From: Saccharopolyspora rectivirgula DSM 43747
GTDB lineage: Bacteria > Actinomycetota > Actinomycetes > Mycobacteriales > Pseudonocardiaceae
Assembly (NCBI RefSeq): GCF_000497205.1
Contig: NZ_AYJW01000003.1
Coordinates: 1 to 64,000, forward strand
Reading direction: 5' to 3'
Length of the DNA stretch: 64,000 bases
Within the stretch, counting starts at the first letter, position 1; each line of letters begins with the position of its first letter. A program made the position numbers and the translations under genes. Shown in pieces: positions 16,453 through 24,562 of this stretch. The notes under the pieces are model-generated. The model saw only the letters and a program-made list of their open reading frames with translations. It was not told the origin of the DNA and ran no database searches.

Positions 16453-16989
16453 GTGGTGGACACGTCGAAGACACCCGGCGAACCGACCGCCCCCGGCCAG
16501 ATCGCAGTGGTGATGGGAGTGGCCGGTTGCGGCAAGAGCACGCTCGCCGAGGCCCTGGCCGAGCAGCTGAACTGGAAGCACCTGGACGCGGACGACTTCC
16601 ACCCGCGCAGCAACATCGAGAAGATGCGCGCCGGGACACCGTTCACCGACGAGGACCGGTACCCCTGGTTGGAAAGCATCCGCGCCGAACTGGACAGGAT
16701 CGTCGCGCAGGGCAACTCGGCGGTGCTGGCGTGCTCGGCGCTGAAGCGGAGCTACCGGGACATCTTGCGCGCCACCCGGGCCCCGGTGCTGTTCGTGCTG
16801 CTCCAAGCCAGCAGGCAGCAGGTAGCCGAGCGGCTGGCGAAGCGGAGCGGGCACTTCTTCCCGGCAGCTCTGCTGGACAGCCAACTGGCCGCCCTGGAGC
16901 CGCCGGACAGCTCGGAACCGCACGTGGTCGTGCCGGCTTTCCAACCGGTGGCGGACATGGTGGAAGCGGTGCGCGCCGCCCTGCGGTGA
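16453..16989 (+). CDS. gntK: Gluconokinase (GntK family)
   Basis: Phosphorylates D-gluconate to 6-phosphogluconate. Walker A GVAGCGKST covers residues 22-30. The family signatures WKHLDADDFHPRSNIEKM and GTPFTDEDRYPWL follow, and the lid/base region CSALKRSYRDILR is intact. GTG 16453 overlaps the last codons of the manD relic; a later ATG at 16513 would still keep the P-loop. The 178-aa length is normal with a slight N-terminal extension. It is the only intact gene left of the sugar-acid locus. It may have escaped decay because it also serves gluconate use. Confidence 0.85.
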   Translation: MVDTSKTPGEPTAPGQIAVVMGVAGCGKSTLAEALAEQLNWKHLDADDFHPRSNIEKMRAGTPFTDEDRYPWLESIRAELDRIVAQGNSAVLACSALKRSYRDILRATRAPVLFVLLQASRQQVAERLAKRSGHFFPAALLDSQLAALEPPDSSEPHVVVPAFQPVADMVEAVRAALR

Positions 16990-17051
16990 ACCGCTCCCCG
17001 CTCGAACATCGCTCCCACCACGGGCCCCCGAACCACCCCACCCGGGAAACA

Positions 17052-17095
17052 GGAAGGGAACTTTCCTCCTCTCTCCGGTAGGAAAGTTCCCTTCC
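17052..17095. terminator. Perfect 16-bp hairpin between convergent genes
   Basis: GGAAGGGAACTTTCCT (17052-17067) is exactly complementary to AGGAAAGTTCCCTTCC (17080-17095) with a 12-base loop. It sits between gntK (+) and the Roadblock gene (-) and probably terminates both. The arms are less GC-rich than their surroundings. Confidence 0.75.
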
Positions 17096-17141
17096 CGCGC
17101 ACGTTCGTCCGAAGCCGCTGCCGACCGCAGCGACCGCTCGG

Positions 17142-17567
17142 CTAGGACTGCTCCACTTTGGCGGCCTTCTCGTCGCGCGCCGGCGTGCTCAAGAAGTTCC
17201 CGACCCGGGAGACCAACAGGTTCATCTCGTAGCCGATCATCCCCATGTCGGCGTCCTCAGCTCCGAGCACCGCCAGGCACGCACCGCTGCCGGCCGCGGT
17301 CACGAAGAGGTAGGCGTGTTCGAGTTCGATGATCGTCTGTCTGGGAGCCCCGCCGCGGAAGTGCACTCCGGTCTGTCTGGCCAGGCTCTGGAAAGCCGCC
17401 GAAACCGCCGCCAGGTGGTCGGAATCGGCATCCGACAACTTGCCGGACTTGCCGAGCAACAACCCGTCGGACGACAACACCACCGCGTGCTCGACCCCGA
17501 CGACCCGGCGCACCAGATCGTCCAGGAGCCAGTTCAGCTTCTCGTAAACCCCAGTGCCTTCGCTCAT
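17142..17567 (-). CDS. Roadblock/LC7-domain protein (CvnB/MglB-like)
   Basis: A 141-residue Roadblock/LC7 protein. Recognisable segments are LNWLLDDLVRRVVGVEHAVV, LSSDGLLLGKSG, DHLAAVSAAFQSLARQTG, IIELEHAYLFVTAAGSGACL and a C-terminal MNLLVSRVGNFL. In actinomycete conservons this protein (CvnB) stands between a sensor kinase (CvnA) and a DUF742 protein plus a small GTPase. None of those is adjacent here, so it is an orphan. It likely regulates a small Ras-like GTPase encoded elsewhere. The start Met at 17567 fits the usual family N-terminus. Confidence 0.88.
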   Translation of the reverse strand: MSEGTGVYEKLNWLLDDLVRRVVGVEHAVVLSSDGLLLGKSGKLSDADSDHLAAVSAAFQSLARQTGVHFRGGAPRQTIIELEHAYLFVTAAGSGACLAVLGAEDADMGMIGYEMNLLVSRVGNFLSTPARDEKAAKVEQS

Positions 17568-18245
17568 ACCAACCGGCGCCTTTCTTCAAGCTGGACAACC
17601 ACAGGACCGGAACGGAGCCAGCCCGGCCCTGCACAGCGACCGGGTCCGCCCCAGTCCCCATCCGCGCGCAACGCCCGCGTCCGCAACGCGGCCACCCGCA
17701 CTGCTGATTCACCTCGCCCGGCAGCGGAAGCACCTCGCTCCCCCGATCGCCGCGCCGCTCCGCCCCCTGGCGAACCAGCAGTCGCAGCAGTGCCACCAAG
17801 CCGGGAAACCTTCGAAGACCGGTCGCTGAGCGAGCGGAGCGCAACGGGACGCATCCGCGTCCTCCGGTCATTGCAGACAGTACGGACTGGCCTCACAGCG
17901 CCCCACGGCTGGGTTGCAGGAGCGACCTGCTCGTCGTGCTGGTGAGTCGACGCGTCCTCGGAGCCAGCGCAGCGCCGATTGGCATGACCATGCACCGGTC
18001 CCCTCGCACTATCTCAGCACACCCAGCCAGTCCGTGGTCCCGTTCCCGGGAAAACCGCCCGGACTCTAGCACAAATGGCGGTGCACAAACAGGAAGTGCG
18101 CAGTTCTTCCGGTGGCAGGACACGAGTTGTGCACGAGCGGACACGACCGCCGCCGAAAGCGGCGGAACGCCGTCCCCGGTCGGCGAAATCCGAGAACACC
18201 GGCCGGATCCGGACGGTCACTCCCCGCGCGTGGAGCGGTCGGACA
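17568..18245. other. Gene-poor 678-base stretch
   Basis: I see no supportable gene here. Several frames are open, but they are Arg/Pro/Ala-rich and show no family signature. The histidine kinase that normally precedes a Roadblock gene is not recognisable. Upstream regulatory sequence for the Roadblock gene probably lies at its left end. Confidence 0.5.
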
Positions 18246-18968
18246 TCACCGGCAGTCGTACCGCGGTTCGCTGGTGAGCAGGAAGGAGAGGTCCTCCCCT
18301 CCGGCCACTTCGCGCACCGGGGCGTTCCGGGTGAACAAGCGGGCGTCGGGCTGCCCGCCGAGAACCGCCTGGTCACCGCTGATCCGCAGCCACGACCCCT
18401 CCCGAACGCCCAGCACCGGGACGTCGTTCTCCTCGAGGAATTCCGCGATCCGCTCGTCGCGGGTCTCCCCCATGTGCGTGCTGCGCGGGTCGGGGTCGAC
18501 GTAGTGCGGGTTGATCTGGAACGGCACCAAGCCGAGGGCCTCGAAGGACGCCGGGGGCACGATGGGCATGTCGTTGCTCGTCCGCAGGCTCGGGCAGGCG
18601 ACGTTGGTTCCCGCGCTGGCCCCCAGGTACGGCATTCCTTCCTGGACTCGTTCCCGGATCACCTCGACCAGCCCGGTCCGCTGCAGCGCGGACAGCAGTC
18701 GGAAGGTGTTCCCGCCGCCCACGAACAGGGCCGCAGCTCGGCGAAGAGCGGCGACCGGGTCGGGCTCCTGGTGCAGGCCGTCCACCGCCACCCCGAGCGG
18801 CGCCACCGCCGAACGCACCACCTGCAGGTAGGCGTCCCCGTCGCGCTTGGCGCAGGGGATGAACAGCAGTCGGTCCCGACCGTCCAACCAGTCCGCCACC
18901 GCTGGGAGCGCGTGCTCCAAGAAACCCGTCCCGTGCGTGGCCGAGCTCGACAACAGCAGCAGTTCCAC
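18246..18968 (-). CDS. pepE: Peptidase E (S51 alpha-aspartyl dipeptidase)
   Basis: Cytoplasmic dipeptidase that cleaves Asp-X dipeptides. The nucleophile Ser118 lies in LGASAGTN. Asp133 and His155 (INPHY) match the positions of the E. coli catalytic residues, and VGGGNTF precedes the elbow. GAGGAGG with a five-base gap precedes GTG 18968, giving the family N-terminus VELLLLSSS and 240 aa. It is divergent from lhgO with about 94 bases between. Confidence 0.88.
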   Translation of the reverse strand: MELLLLSSSATHGTGFLEHALPAVADWLDGRDRLLFIPCAKRDGDAYLQVVRSAVAPLGVAVDGLHQEPDPVAALRRAAALFVGGGNTFRLLSALQRTGLVEVIRERVQEGMPYLGASAGTNVACPSLRTSNDMPIVPPASFEALGLVPFQINPHYVDPDPRSTHMGETRDERIAEFLEENDVPVLGVREGSWLRISGDQAVLGGQPDARLFTRNAPVREVAGGEDLSFLLTSEPRYDCR

Positions 18969-19062
18969 GAACACCTCCTCAAGCACTCCTCCCGGCCCGC
19001 GCCCCAGCAGGAAAGCTCACAGGTGCTGGCCTCCGGGCCGGTTGATGACCAGGATGTCAGGC

Positions 19063-20265
19063 ATGGCAGGCACCAGCGACGTCACGATCATCGGTGGTGG
19101 CATCGTCGGTCTGGCAACAGCGCACGCGCTCGCCCAGCAGTTGCCGGACAGCCGGATCACGGTGATCGACAAGGAACCCGACTGGGGAAGCCACCAGAGC
19201 GGCCACAATTCGGGCGTCATCCACAGCGGCCTGTACTACGCGCCGGGCAGCGCCAAGGCCCGGTTCGCCCGGGCCGGCGGTGAAGCCATGTACCGATTCT
19301 GCGCCGAGCACGGGATCCCGGTGCACCGCACCGGCAAGGTCGTGGTGGCCACCGGTGAGCACGAACTGCCCGCCCTGCGGGAGCTGTTCCGGCGCGGCAA
19401 GGCGAACGGGGTGCAGGTGCGCGAGCTCAGCCGGGCCGAGCTCCGGGAACGCGAACCGCACGTGCGCGGGCTGCGGGCCCTGCTGGTGCCGGAGGCGGGC
19501 ATCGTGGATTTCCCAGCGGTTTGCCGCAAGCTGGCCGAACTGCTCGCCGAGCACGGCGCGCAACTGCTCCCGGCCACCGAACTGGTCGGGGTGCGCCGGG
19601 ACGGGAACCAGCTCGTGCTGGCGACCGATCGCGAGGAGATCCGCACCCGGTGGGCGATCAATTGCGCTGGTCTGCACAGCGATGCGGTGGCCGAGCTGGC
19701 CGGCACCGAACCACCGGCCCGGATCCTGCCGTTCCGCGGCGAGTACTACCACACGACCTCGTTCCGGAGGCGCCTGGTCAACGCGCTCGTGTACCCGGTT
19801 CCGAATCCGGCGTTCCCGTTCCTCGGCGTGCACTTGACCCGGACGATCGACGGTGGCCTGCACGTGGGCCCGAACGCGGTGCTGGCCATGGCGCGGGAGG
19901 GCTACGACTGGTGGACCTGGTCGCGGTCGCACGTGCGCCGGCTGCTCCAGGACCGGGCGCTGCGGGAACTCGCCCGCGAGTACTGGCGGACCGGTCTCGG
20001 CGAGATCGCCCGTTCGGTGGTGAAGCCGCTGTTCGTGCGGGAGGTGCAGCGGTTGCTGCCGGAGCTGCGGGGGCGGGACCTGCTGCGCGCGGAGGCCGGG
20101 GTTCGGGCCCAGGCGGTGACCCCGGACGGCAAGTTGGTGGACGACTTCCTCGTCGTCGAGGACGAGCACTGGGTGCACGTGCTCAACGCTCCGTCGCCCG
20201 CGGCCACCGCTTCCCTGCTGATCGGCGAGGACATCGCGGCTCGGATCAGCTCCCGGGCGCGCTGA
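19063..20265 (+). CDS. lhgO: L-2-hydroxyglutarate oxidase (FAD-dependent)
   Basis: Flavoprotein that oxidises L-2-hydroxyglutarate to 2-oxoglutarate, usually passing electrons to the membrane quinone pool. The N-terminal FAD motif is IIGGGIVGLA (Gly11, Gly13, Gly16). SHQSGHNSGVIHSGLYY is the diagnostic LhgO block, and the C-terminus carries AGVRAQAV and the VLNAPSPAATASL segment. Three in-frame ATGs exist (19045, 19054, 19063); I chose 19063 for the AGGA eight bases before it. 400 aa is normal. Its 3' end overlaps the convergent EspG-like gene by 20 bases. Confidence 0.88.
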   Translation: MAGTSDVTIIGGGIVGLATAHALAQQLPDSRITVIDKEPDWGSHQSGHNSGVIHSGLYYAPGSAKARFARAGGEAMYRFCAEHGIPVHRTGKVVVATGEHELPALRELFRRGKANGVQVRELSRAELREREPHVRGLRALLVPEAGIVDFPAVCRKLAELLAEHGAQLLPATELVGVRRDGNQLVLATDREEIRTRWAINCAGLHSDAVAELAGTEPPARILPFRGEYYHTTSFRRRLVNALVYPVPNPAFPFLGVHLTRTIDGGLHVGPNAVLAMAREGYDWWTWSRSHVRRLLQDRALRELAREYWRTGLGEIARSVVKPLFVREVQRLLPELRGRDLLRAEAGVRAQAVTPDGKLVDDFLVVEDEHWVHVLNAPSPAATASLLIGEDIAARISSRAR

Positions 20266-20983
20266 TCGGCTGCGTCCGCTCGACGTCGGCGGCCCACAGG
20301 GCTTCCACCTGTTCTTGGAGGGCGCTGGCGAGCACGAAGAGGTCGGCTGGCGACACCAAGCAGTGGTCCGCCGGCTGCGGGATCACCGCCACCCGGCCGG
20401 TGGGCGCGTGGTGGACTTCGATGTGCTGGTCGGCGGTGCGCAGTTGCCCGTCGGCGCGCCGCAGGCCGGTGTAGAGCCGAGCGGTGAAGTCGTCCGCTCG
20501 GCTCAAGAGCTGGGCGGCTCGTCCGACTCCTTCCCCTCCGGTGCCCGGTCGGGTGGCGAACTGCCGCACGGAGTCGAGCGGGACGGTCACCGCATCGCCC
20601 TCGGCGGGTCGTTTCGGCGGCAGGCAGCCGGCCAAGGCCGGCCACGGGGCGTCGTGCCGGATCTTCTCGGCGGTCACGACGCCGTCCACGGCTTGCACCC
20701 GCACCGCCCGGCCCGCGCCGATCGCCACCACGGCGGACAGCTCGGCGGTGCCGGCCCCGTCGAACCGCGCGAAGCCGTAGACGGAAGCGGACGCGAGTTG
20801 CGCTGCAACACCGGACCAGAAGTCCTCGCACTCGGCGGAGATCGCCTGGTGCTCCGGTTCGCCCGAGGAATTCCGCTCGTCCAGGAGGAATTCGGCGACC
20901 TCGGGTGCGCGGCCGGTCAGCAGGCCGCTGAACGCGCTGAGGCTGCACCGCATCACCGGCTCCAGGATCCACCTGTCGGGCAT
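20246..20983 (-). CDS. EspG-like ESX secretion-associated protein
   Basis: A 245-residue protein resembling the EspG family, cytosolic chaperones that bind PE/PPE-type substrates of type VII secretion. The resemblance lies in the overall alpha/beta pattern and in blocks such as SVYGFARFDGAGTAELSAVV, ADDFTARLYTGLRR and HIEVHHAPTGRVAVIPQPAD near the C-terminus. No ESX structural genes or PE/PPE partners are nearby, so it is an orphan, which is common in Pseudonocardiaceae. The 3' end overlaps lhgO by 20 bases in convergent orientation. The family call is by pattern and moderately sure. Confidence 0.7.
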   Translation of the reverse strand: MPDRWILEPVMRCSLSAFSGLLTGRAPEVAEFLLDERNSSGEPEHQAISAECEDFWSGVAAQLASASVYGFARFDGAGTAELSAVVAIGAGRAVRVQAVDGVVTAEKIRHDAPWPALAGCLPPKRPAEGDAVTVPLDSVRQFATRPGTGGEGVGRAAQLLSRADDFTARLYTGLRRADGQLRTADQHIEVHHAPTGRVAVIPQPADHCLVSPADLFVLASALQEQVEALWAADVERTQPISAPGS

Positions 20984-21062
20984 CCGGGAGCATAGTCGAC
21001 CTCACCCCACCGGGGCGGTGTTTCCAGGAGCGCCACCCGGATGACGCAGTGCCCGCGGCGGT

Positions 21063-21452
21063 TCAGGACTCGGACTCGGCGTCCGAGCGCCGGCGGACGA
21101 TCCCGTGCAGCACGCTGCTGACGATGGTGACCACGAGGGCGCCCCAGAAGGCCGGCCAGAACCCGTCGACCTGGAACGGCAGCTGCAGCTGCCCCGCCAA
21201 GTAGCCGGTCAGCCAGTACAGCAGGGCGTTGACCACCAGCCCGAACAACCCGAGCGTGAGCACGTACAGCAGGCAGCCGAGGGTTTTCGCGATGGGCTTC
21301 AGCACCGCGTTGACGATGGCGAAGATCACCGACACCGCCAGCAGGGTGAGGACTTTGGCCAGCGTGTCCTCACCGGACAACGTGATGCCCGGCAAGGCGG
21401 TGGTCACCCACACCGCCACCATCGTGATCAGGACGTGCACCAGTGCCGACAC
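21063..21452 (-). CDS. Phage-holin-family 4 (DUF360-type) membrane protein
   Basis: A 129-residue integral membrane protein with four hydrophobic helices: about 3-25, 33-52, 56-80 and 98-115. The conserved LLAVSVIFAIVNAVLKPIAK and LGLFGLVVNALLYWLTGYLA are typical of the Phage_holin_4_2 family. Despite the name, chromosomal members are ordinary small membrane proteins of unknown role. No endolysin or phage gene is near. It stands alone. Confidence 0.85.
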   Translation of the reverse strand: MSALVHVLITMVAVWVTTALPGITLSGEDTLAKVLTLLAVSVIFAIVNAVLKPIAKTLGCLLYVLTLGLFGLVVNALLYWLTGYLAGQLQLPFQVDGFWPAFWGALVVTIVSSVLHGIVRRRSDAESES

Positions 21453-21706
21453 TGCCCAACTCCCCCCTGCGGTCGTCGCGTGGTGGTCGCTTCCGCGATC
21501 TACGGTACTTGATCAGCGCTGATCGCCGGAGGAGAGCGAGGGGTGGTCCGCTGCGCTCCGGCGGGGCGGAACCACCGGGGCAAGTGAGACTTGCGCCACA
21601 TCTCCTTCGAGCTCCCCTCATTGGCGTACTCGGCGGTAGCCTCTGAGCAACTCCGGCGGCGCGGCCGGCACCGGTGGCGCCGCTGCCGCAAGTCGAGAGG
21701 AACAGC

Positions 21707-22753
21707 ATGCGCATCGGGATGCCGCTCAACTACAGCGGAGGTTTCAAGGAAACGGTCGACGAGCTCGCCCTGTACGAGAAGGCCGGCCTGGACATCGTCT
21801 ACGTTCCCGAGGCCTACTCGTTCGACGCGGTCAGCCAGCTGGGCTTCATCGCCGCCCGCACCGAACGCCTGGAGATCGCCTCCGGGATCCTGCAGATCTA
21901 CACCCGGACCCCCACCCTGACCGCGATGACCGCGGCCGGCCTGGACTACGTGTCCAACGGCCGCTTCACCCTGGGCATCGGCGCTTCCGGGCCGCAGGTG
22001 ATCGAGGGCTTCCACGGCGTGCCGTACCACGCCCCGCTCGGCCGCACCCGGGAGATCGTGGAGATCTGCCGCCAGGTGTGGCGCCGCGAGCGGGTGCAGC
22101 ACCAGGGCAAGCACTACAACATCCCGCTGCCCGCCGAGCAGGGGACCGGGCTCGGCAAGCCGCTGAAGCTGATCAACCACCCGGTGCGGGAACGCATCCC
22201 GATCATGATCGCCGCGATCGGCCCGAAGAACGTCGCGATGGTCGCCGAGATCGCCGAGGCCTGGGAACCGATCTTCTACCTCCCGGAGAAGGCCGGCGAG
22301 GTCTGGGGCGAATCCCTGGCCGCCGGCAAGGCCAAGCGCGACCCGTCCCTGCCGGAGCTGGACGTCGTCGCCCAAGCCCCGCTGGCGATCGGGGACGGTA
22401 CCGAGGAGCTGCGGGAGCTGATCCGCCCGCACATCGCCCTGTACGTGGGCGGCATGGGCGCGAAGGGCAAGAACTTCTACAACAACCTCGCCCGCCGGTA
22501 CGGGTACGAAGCCGAAGCCGAGAAGATCCAGGACCTCTACCTGAGCGGGAAGAAGGAGGAAGCGGCGGCCGCCGTGCCCCAGGACCTGCTGGAGAAGACC
22601 TGCCTGATCGGTTCCGAGGGCTACGTGCGGGAACGGCTCGCGGCGTTCAAGGAATCCGGGGTGACCACCCTGAACGTCACTCCCCTGGCGGGTACCGCCG
22701 AAGAACGCACCAAGCTAATTGAGAAGGTCAAGAATTTGGCCGCAGAAGTCTGA
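21707..22753 (+). CDS. LLM-class (luciferase-like) F420-dependent oxidoreductase
   Basis: TIM-barrel oxidoreductase of the luciferase-like superfamily, 348 aa. Signatures include MRIGMPLNYSGGF, IYTRTPTLTAMTAAGLDYVS, FTLGIGASGPQVIEGFHGVP and a C-terminal IGSEGYVRERLAAFKESGVT. These fit actinobacterial F420-dependent enzymes of the MSMEG_2249-like group. It would transfer hydride between reduced F420 and an unknown substrate. ATG 21707 follows GAGAGG. A zinc alcohol dehydrogenase lies 91 bases downstream on the same strand and may be co-transcribed. Confidence 0.88.
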   Translation: MRIGMPLNYSGGFKETVDELALYEKAGLDIVYVPEAYSFDAVSQLGFIAARTERLEIASGILQIYTRTPTLTAMTAAGLDYVSNGRFTLGIGASGPQVIEGFHGVPYHAPLGRTREIVEICRQVWRRERVQHQGKHYNIPLPAEQGTGLGKPLKLINHPVRERIPIMIAAIGPKNVAMVAEIAEAWEPIFYLPEKAGEVWGESLAAGKAKRDPSLPELDVVAQAPLAIGDGTEELRELIRPHIALYVGGMGAKGKNFYNNLARRYGYEAEAEKIQDLYLSGKKEEAAAAVPQDLLEKTCLIGSEGYVRERLAAFKESGVTTLNVTPLAGTAEERTKLIEKVKNLAAEV

Positions 22754-22844
22754 TCGTCCCGGCGGCGACGCGGTCCGACCGCGGGAACACCTGCCGGCGC
22801 AGATCGACGCACCCGGCGATGGCACCGGGTGAGGGGAGCTGATT

Positions 22845-23936
22845 ATGGCAACAGCACTGGCAGCGGTGCTCCGGGAAACCGGTGGGGACCTCCAGCTGGA
22901 GGAGATCGAGCTCAACGAGCCCGGACCTGGTCAGGTGCGGGTGCAGCTGGCCGCCACCGGGGTGTGCCACTCCGACCTGTCGCTGGCCACCGGAGTGCTG
23001 CCGCACCCGGTTCCGGTCGTGCTCGGCCACGAAGGCGCTGGCCGGGTGGTGGAAGTGGGCCCCGGGGTCACCGAGCTCGAACCGGGTGACCCGGTGGTGC
23101 TCAACTGGACTCCTCCGTGCGGGGAGTGCTGGCACTGCCAGCACCAGGAGCCGTACCTGTGCCCGGTCGCCGGAGAAGAGGCCAAGCAAACGCCTTACGC
23201 CAAGCTCGGCGACGGGACCCCGGTGCACCCGGGACTGGGCACCGCGGCGTTCGCGACCGAGACGGTGGTCGGTGCGAACTCCTGCGTCCGCGTGGCCGAC
23301 GACGTGCCGCTGGAGAAGGTGGCACTGCTGGGTTGCGCGGTGCTCACCGGGGCCGGCGCGGTCTTCAACGCCGCCCGGGTGCGCTCCGGGGAGAGCGTCG
23401 TGGTGTTCGGGCTCGGCGGCATCGGCCTGAGCGCCGTGCAGGCGGCCCGGATCGCCGGGGCCGAGCAGATCATCGCGGTGGACCCGGTCGCGGAGAAGGC
23501 CGAGATCGCCCAGCGGTTGGGGGCCACCGACTTCCTCGAGGCCTCGTCCGACGTGGCCAAACAGGTCCGCGAGCTCACCGGAGGCCGCGGCGCGGACCAC
23601 GCCTTCGAGTGCGTCGGCCGGGCCGATACGATCCGCGCGGCGTGGTCGTCCACCCGGCGCGGCGGCCAAGCCACGGTCGTGGGCATGGGGGCGGCCTCGG
23701 ACCAGGTCAGCTTCAACGCCCTGGAGGTCGCCTACTTCGCGCGGACGCTGCGCGGCTGCATGTACGGCAGCACCGACCCGAAGACCGACATCCCGGTGCT
23801 GCTGGACCACTACCGCGCGGGTCGGCTCGACCTGGACTCGCTGGTGTCGGAGCAGATCGGGCTCTCCGACATCGGGGAGGCCTTCGACCAGATGCGCGCC
23901 GGGAACGGCGCCCGCAGGTTGATCAACTTCAACTGA
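22845..23936 (+). CDS. Zinc-dependent alcohol dehydrogenase (class III-like MDR)
   Basis: Medium-chain dehydrogenase of 363 aa. Catalytic-zinc residues are Cys41 (GVCHSD) and His62-Glu63 (LGHEGAG). The structural zinc lobe has Cys92, Cys95, Cys98 and Cys106. The Rossmann motif is FGLGGIGLSAVQ and the adenine-binding acidic residue lies in IIAVD. It resembles mycothiol/formaldehyde and aryl-alcohol dehydrogenases of actinobacteria. A hairpin follows at 23943. It may act with the preceding flavin/F420 oxidoreductase; the substrate is not evident. Confidence 0.88.
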   Translation: MATALAAVLRETGGDLQLEEIELNEPGPGQVRVQLAATGVCHSDLSLATGVLPHPVPVVLGHEGAGRVVEVGPGVTELEPGDPVVLNWTPPCGECWHCQHQEPYLCPVAGEEAKQTPYAKLGDGTPVHPGLGTAAFATETVVGANSCVRVADDVPLEKVALLGCAVLTGAGAVFNAARVRSGESVVVFGLGGIGLSAVQAARIAGAEQIIAVDPVAEKAEIAQRLGATDFLEASSDVAKQVRELTGGRGADHAFECVGRADTIRAAWSSTRRGGQATVVGMGAASDQVSFNALEVAYFARTLRGCMYGSTDPKTDIPVLLDHYRAGRLDLDSLVSEQIGLSDIGEAFDQMRAGNGARRLINFN

Positions 23937-23942
23937 GCTGCT

Positions 23943-23980
23943 GGACCGGTGCCCGGTCGGGGACGAGCGGGCACCGGTCC
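23943..23980 (+). terminator. Hairpin terminator after the alcohol dehydrogenase
   Basis: GGACCGGTGCCCG (23943-23955) pairs exactly with CGGGCACCGGTCC (23968-23980) with a 12-base loop, six bases past the stop codon. Confidence 0.75.
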
Positions 23981-24025
23981 CCGACGTCCAGCTCAGCAGA
24001 TGACCGTCTGGAAAGGACTTCGCCA

Positions 24026-24523
24026 GTGGTGGGCATCGCCGAGGCCCGGTTCCCGGAGCACACCGGTGCGGTGCGCACGCTCTTCCAGGAGTACGCCGAT
24101 TCCCTCGGCGTCGACCTGTCGTTCCAGGACTTCAAGGTGGAACTGGACACCTTGCCCGGGAAGTACGCGGCGCCGCACGGCCGGGTGCTGCTCGCCCACG
24201 ACGGGCCCACCGTGCTCGGCTGCGTCGCGGTGCGTCCGCTGCAGGACAGCATCTGCGAGATGAAGCGGCTGTACGTGCGGCCCGCGGGGCGAGGGCTCGG
24301 GCTGGGAAGGCAACTGGCCAGCCGGATCTGCTCGGTGGCCGGGGAAGCCGGGTACACGCACATCCGCCTGGACACGCTGACCGGCATGACCGCGGCGAGG
24401 AGCCTGTACCGGTCGCTGGGTTTCCGCCCCATCCCGCCCTACTACCGCAACCCGCTGCCGGACGCCCAGTTCTTGGAGCTCGATCTGCGGACCGCCGAGC
24501 TCCCCGAACCGCAGGCGGGATAG
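24026..24523 (+). CDS. GNAT-family N-acetyltransferase
   Basis: A 165-residue acetyltransferase. The acetyl-CoA loop reads RPAGRGLGLGRQLA, preceded by CEMKRLYV (beta-4) and followed by YTHIRLDTLTGMTAARSLYRSLGF, the standard GNAT ending. GTG 24026 was chosen because AAAGGA ends eight bases upstream; GTG 24029 is also possible. It is separated from the alcohol dehydrogenase by a hairpin, so it has its own promoter. The acceptor is unknown. Confidence 0.85.
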   Translation: MVGIAEARFPEHTGAVRTLFQEYADSLGVDLSFQDFKVELDTLPGKYAAPHGRVLLAHDGPTVLGCVAVRPLQDSICEMKRLYVRPAGRGLGLGRQLASRICSVAGEAGYTHIRLDTLTGMTAARSLYRSLGFRPIPPYYRNPLPDAQFLELDLRTAELPEPQAG

Positions 24524-24562
24524 CGCCGCCCCGCCCCGGGGACGCCCGTTCCGGCGGCCCGG

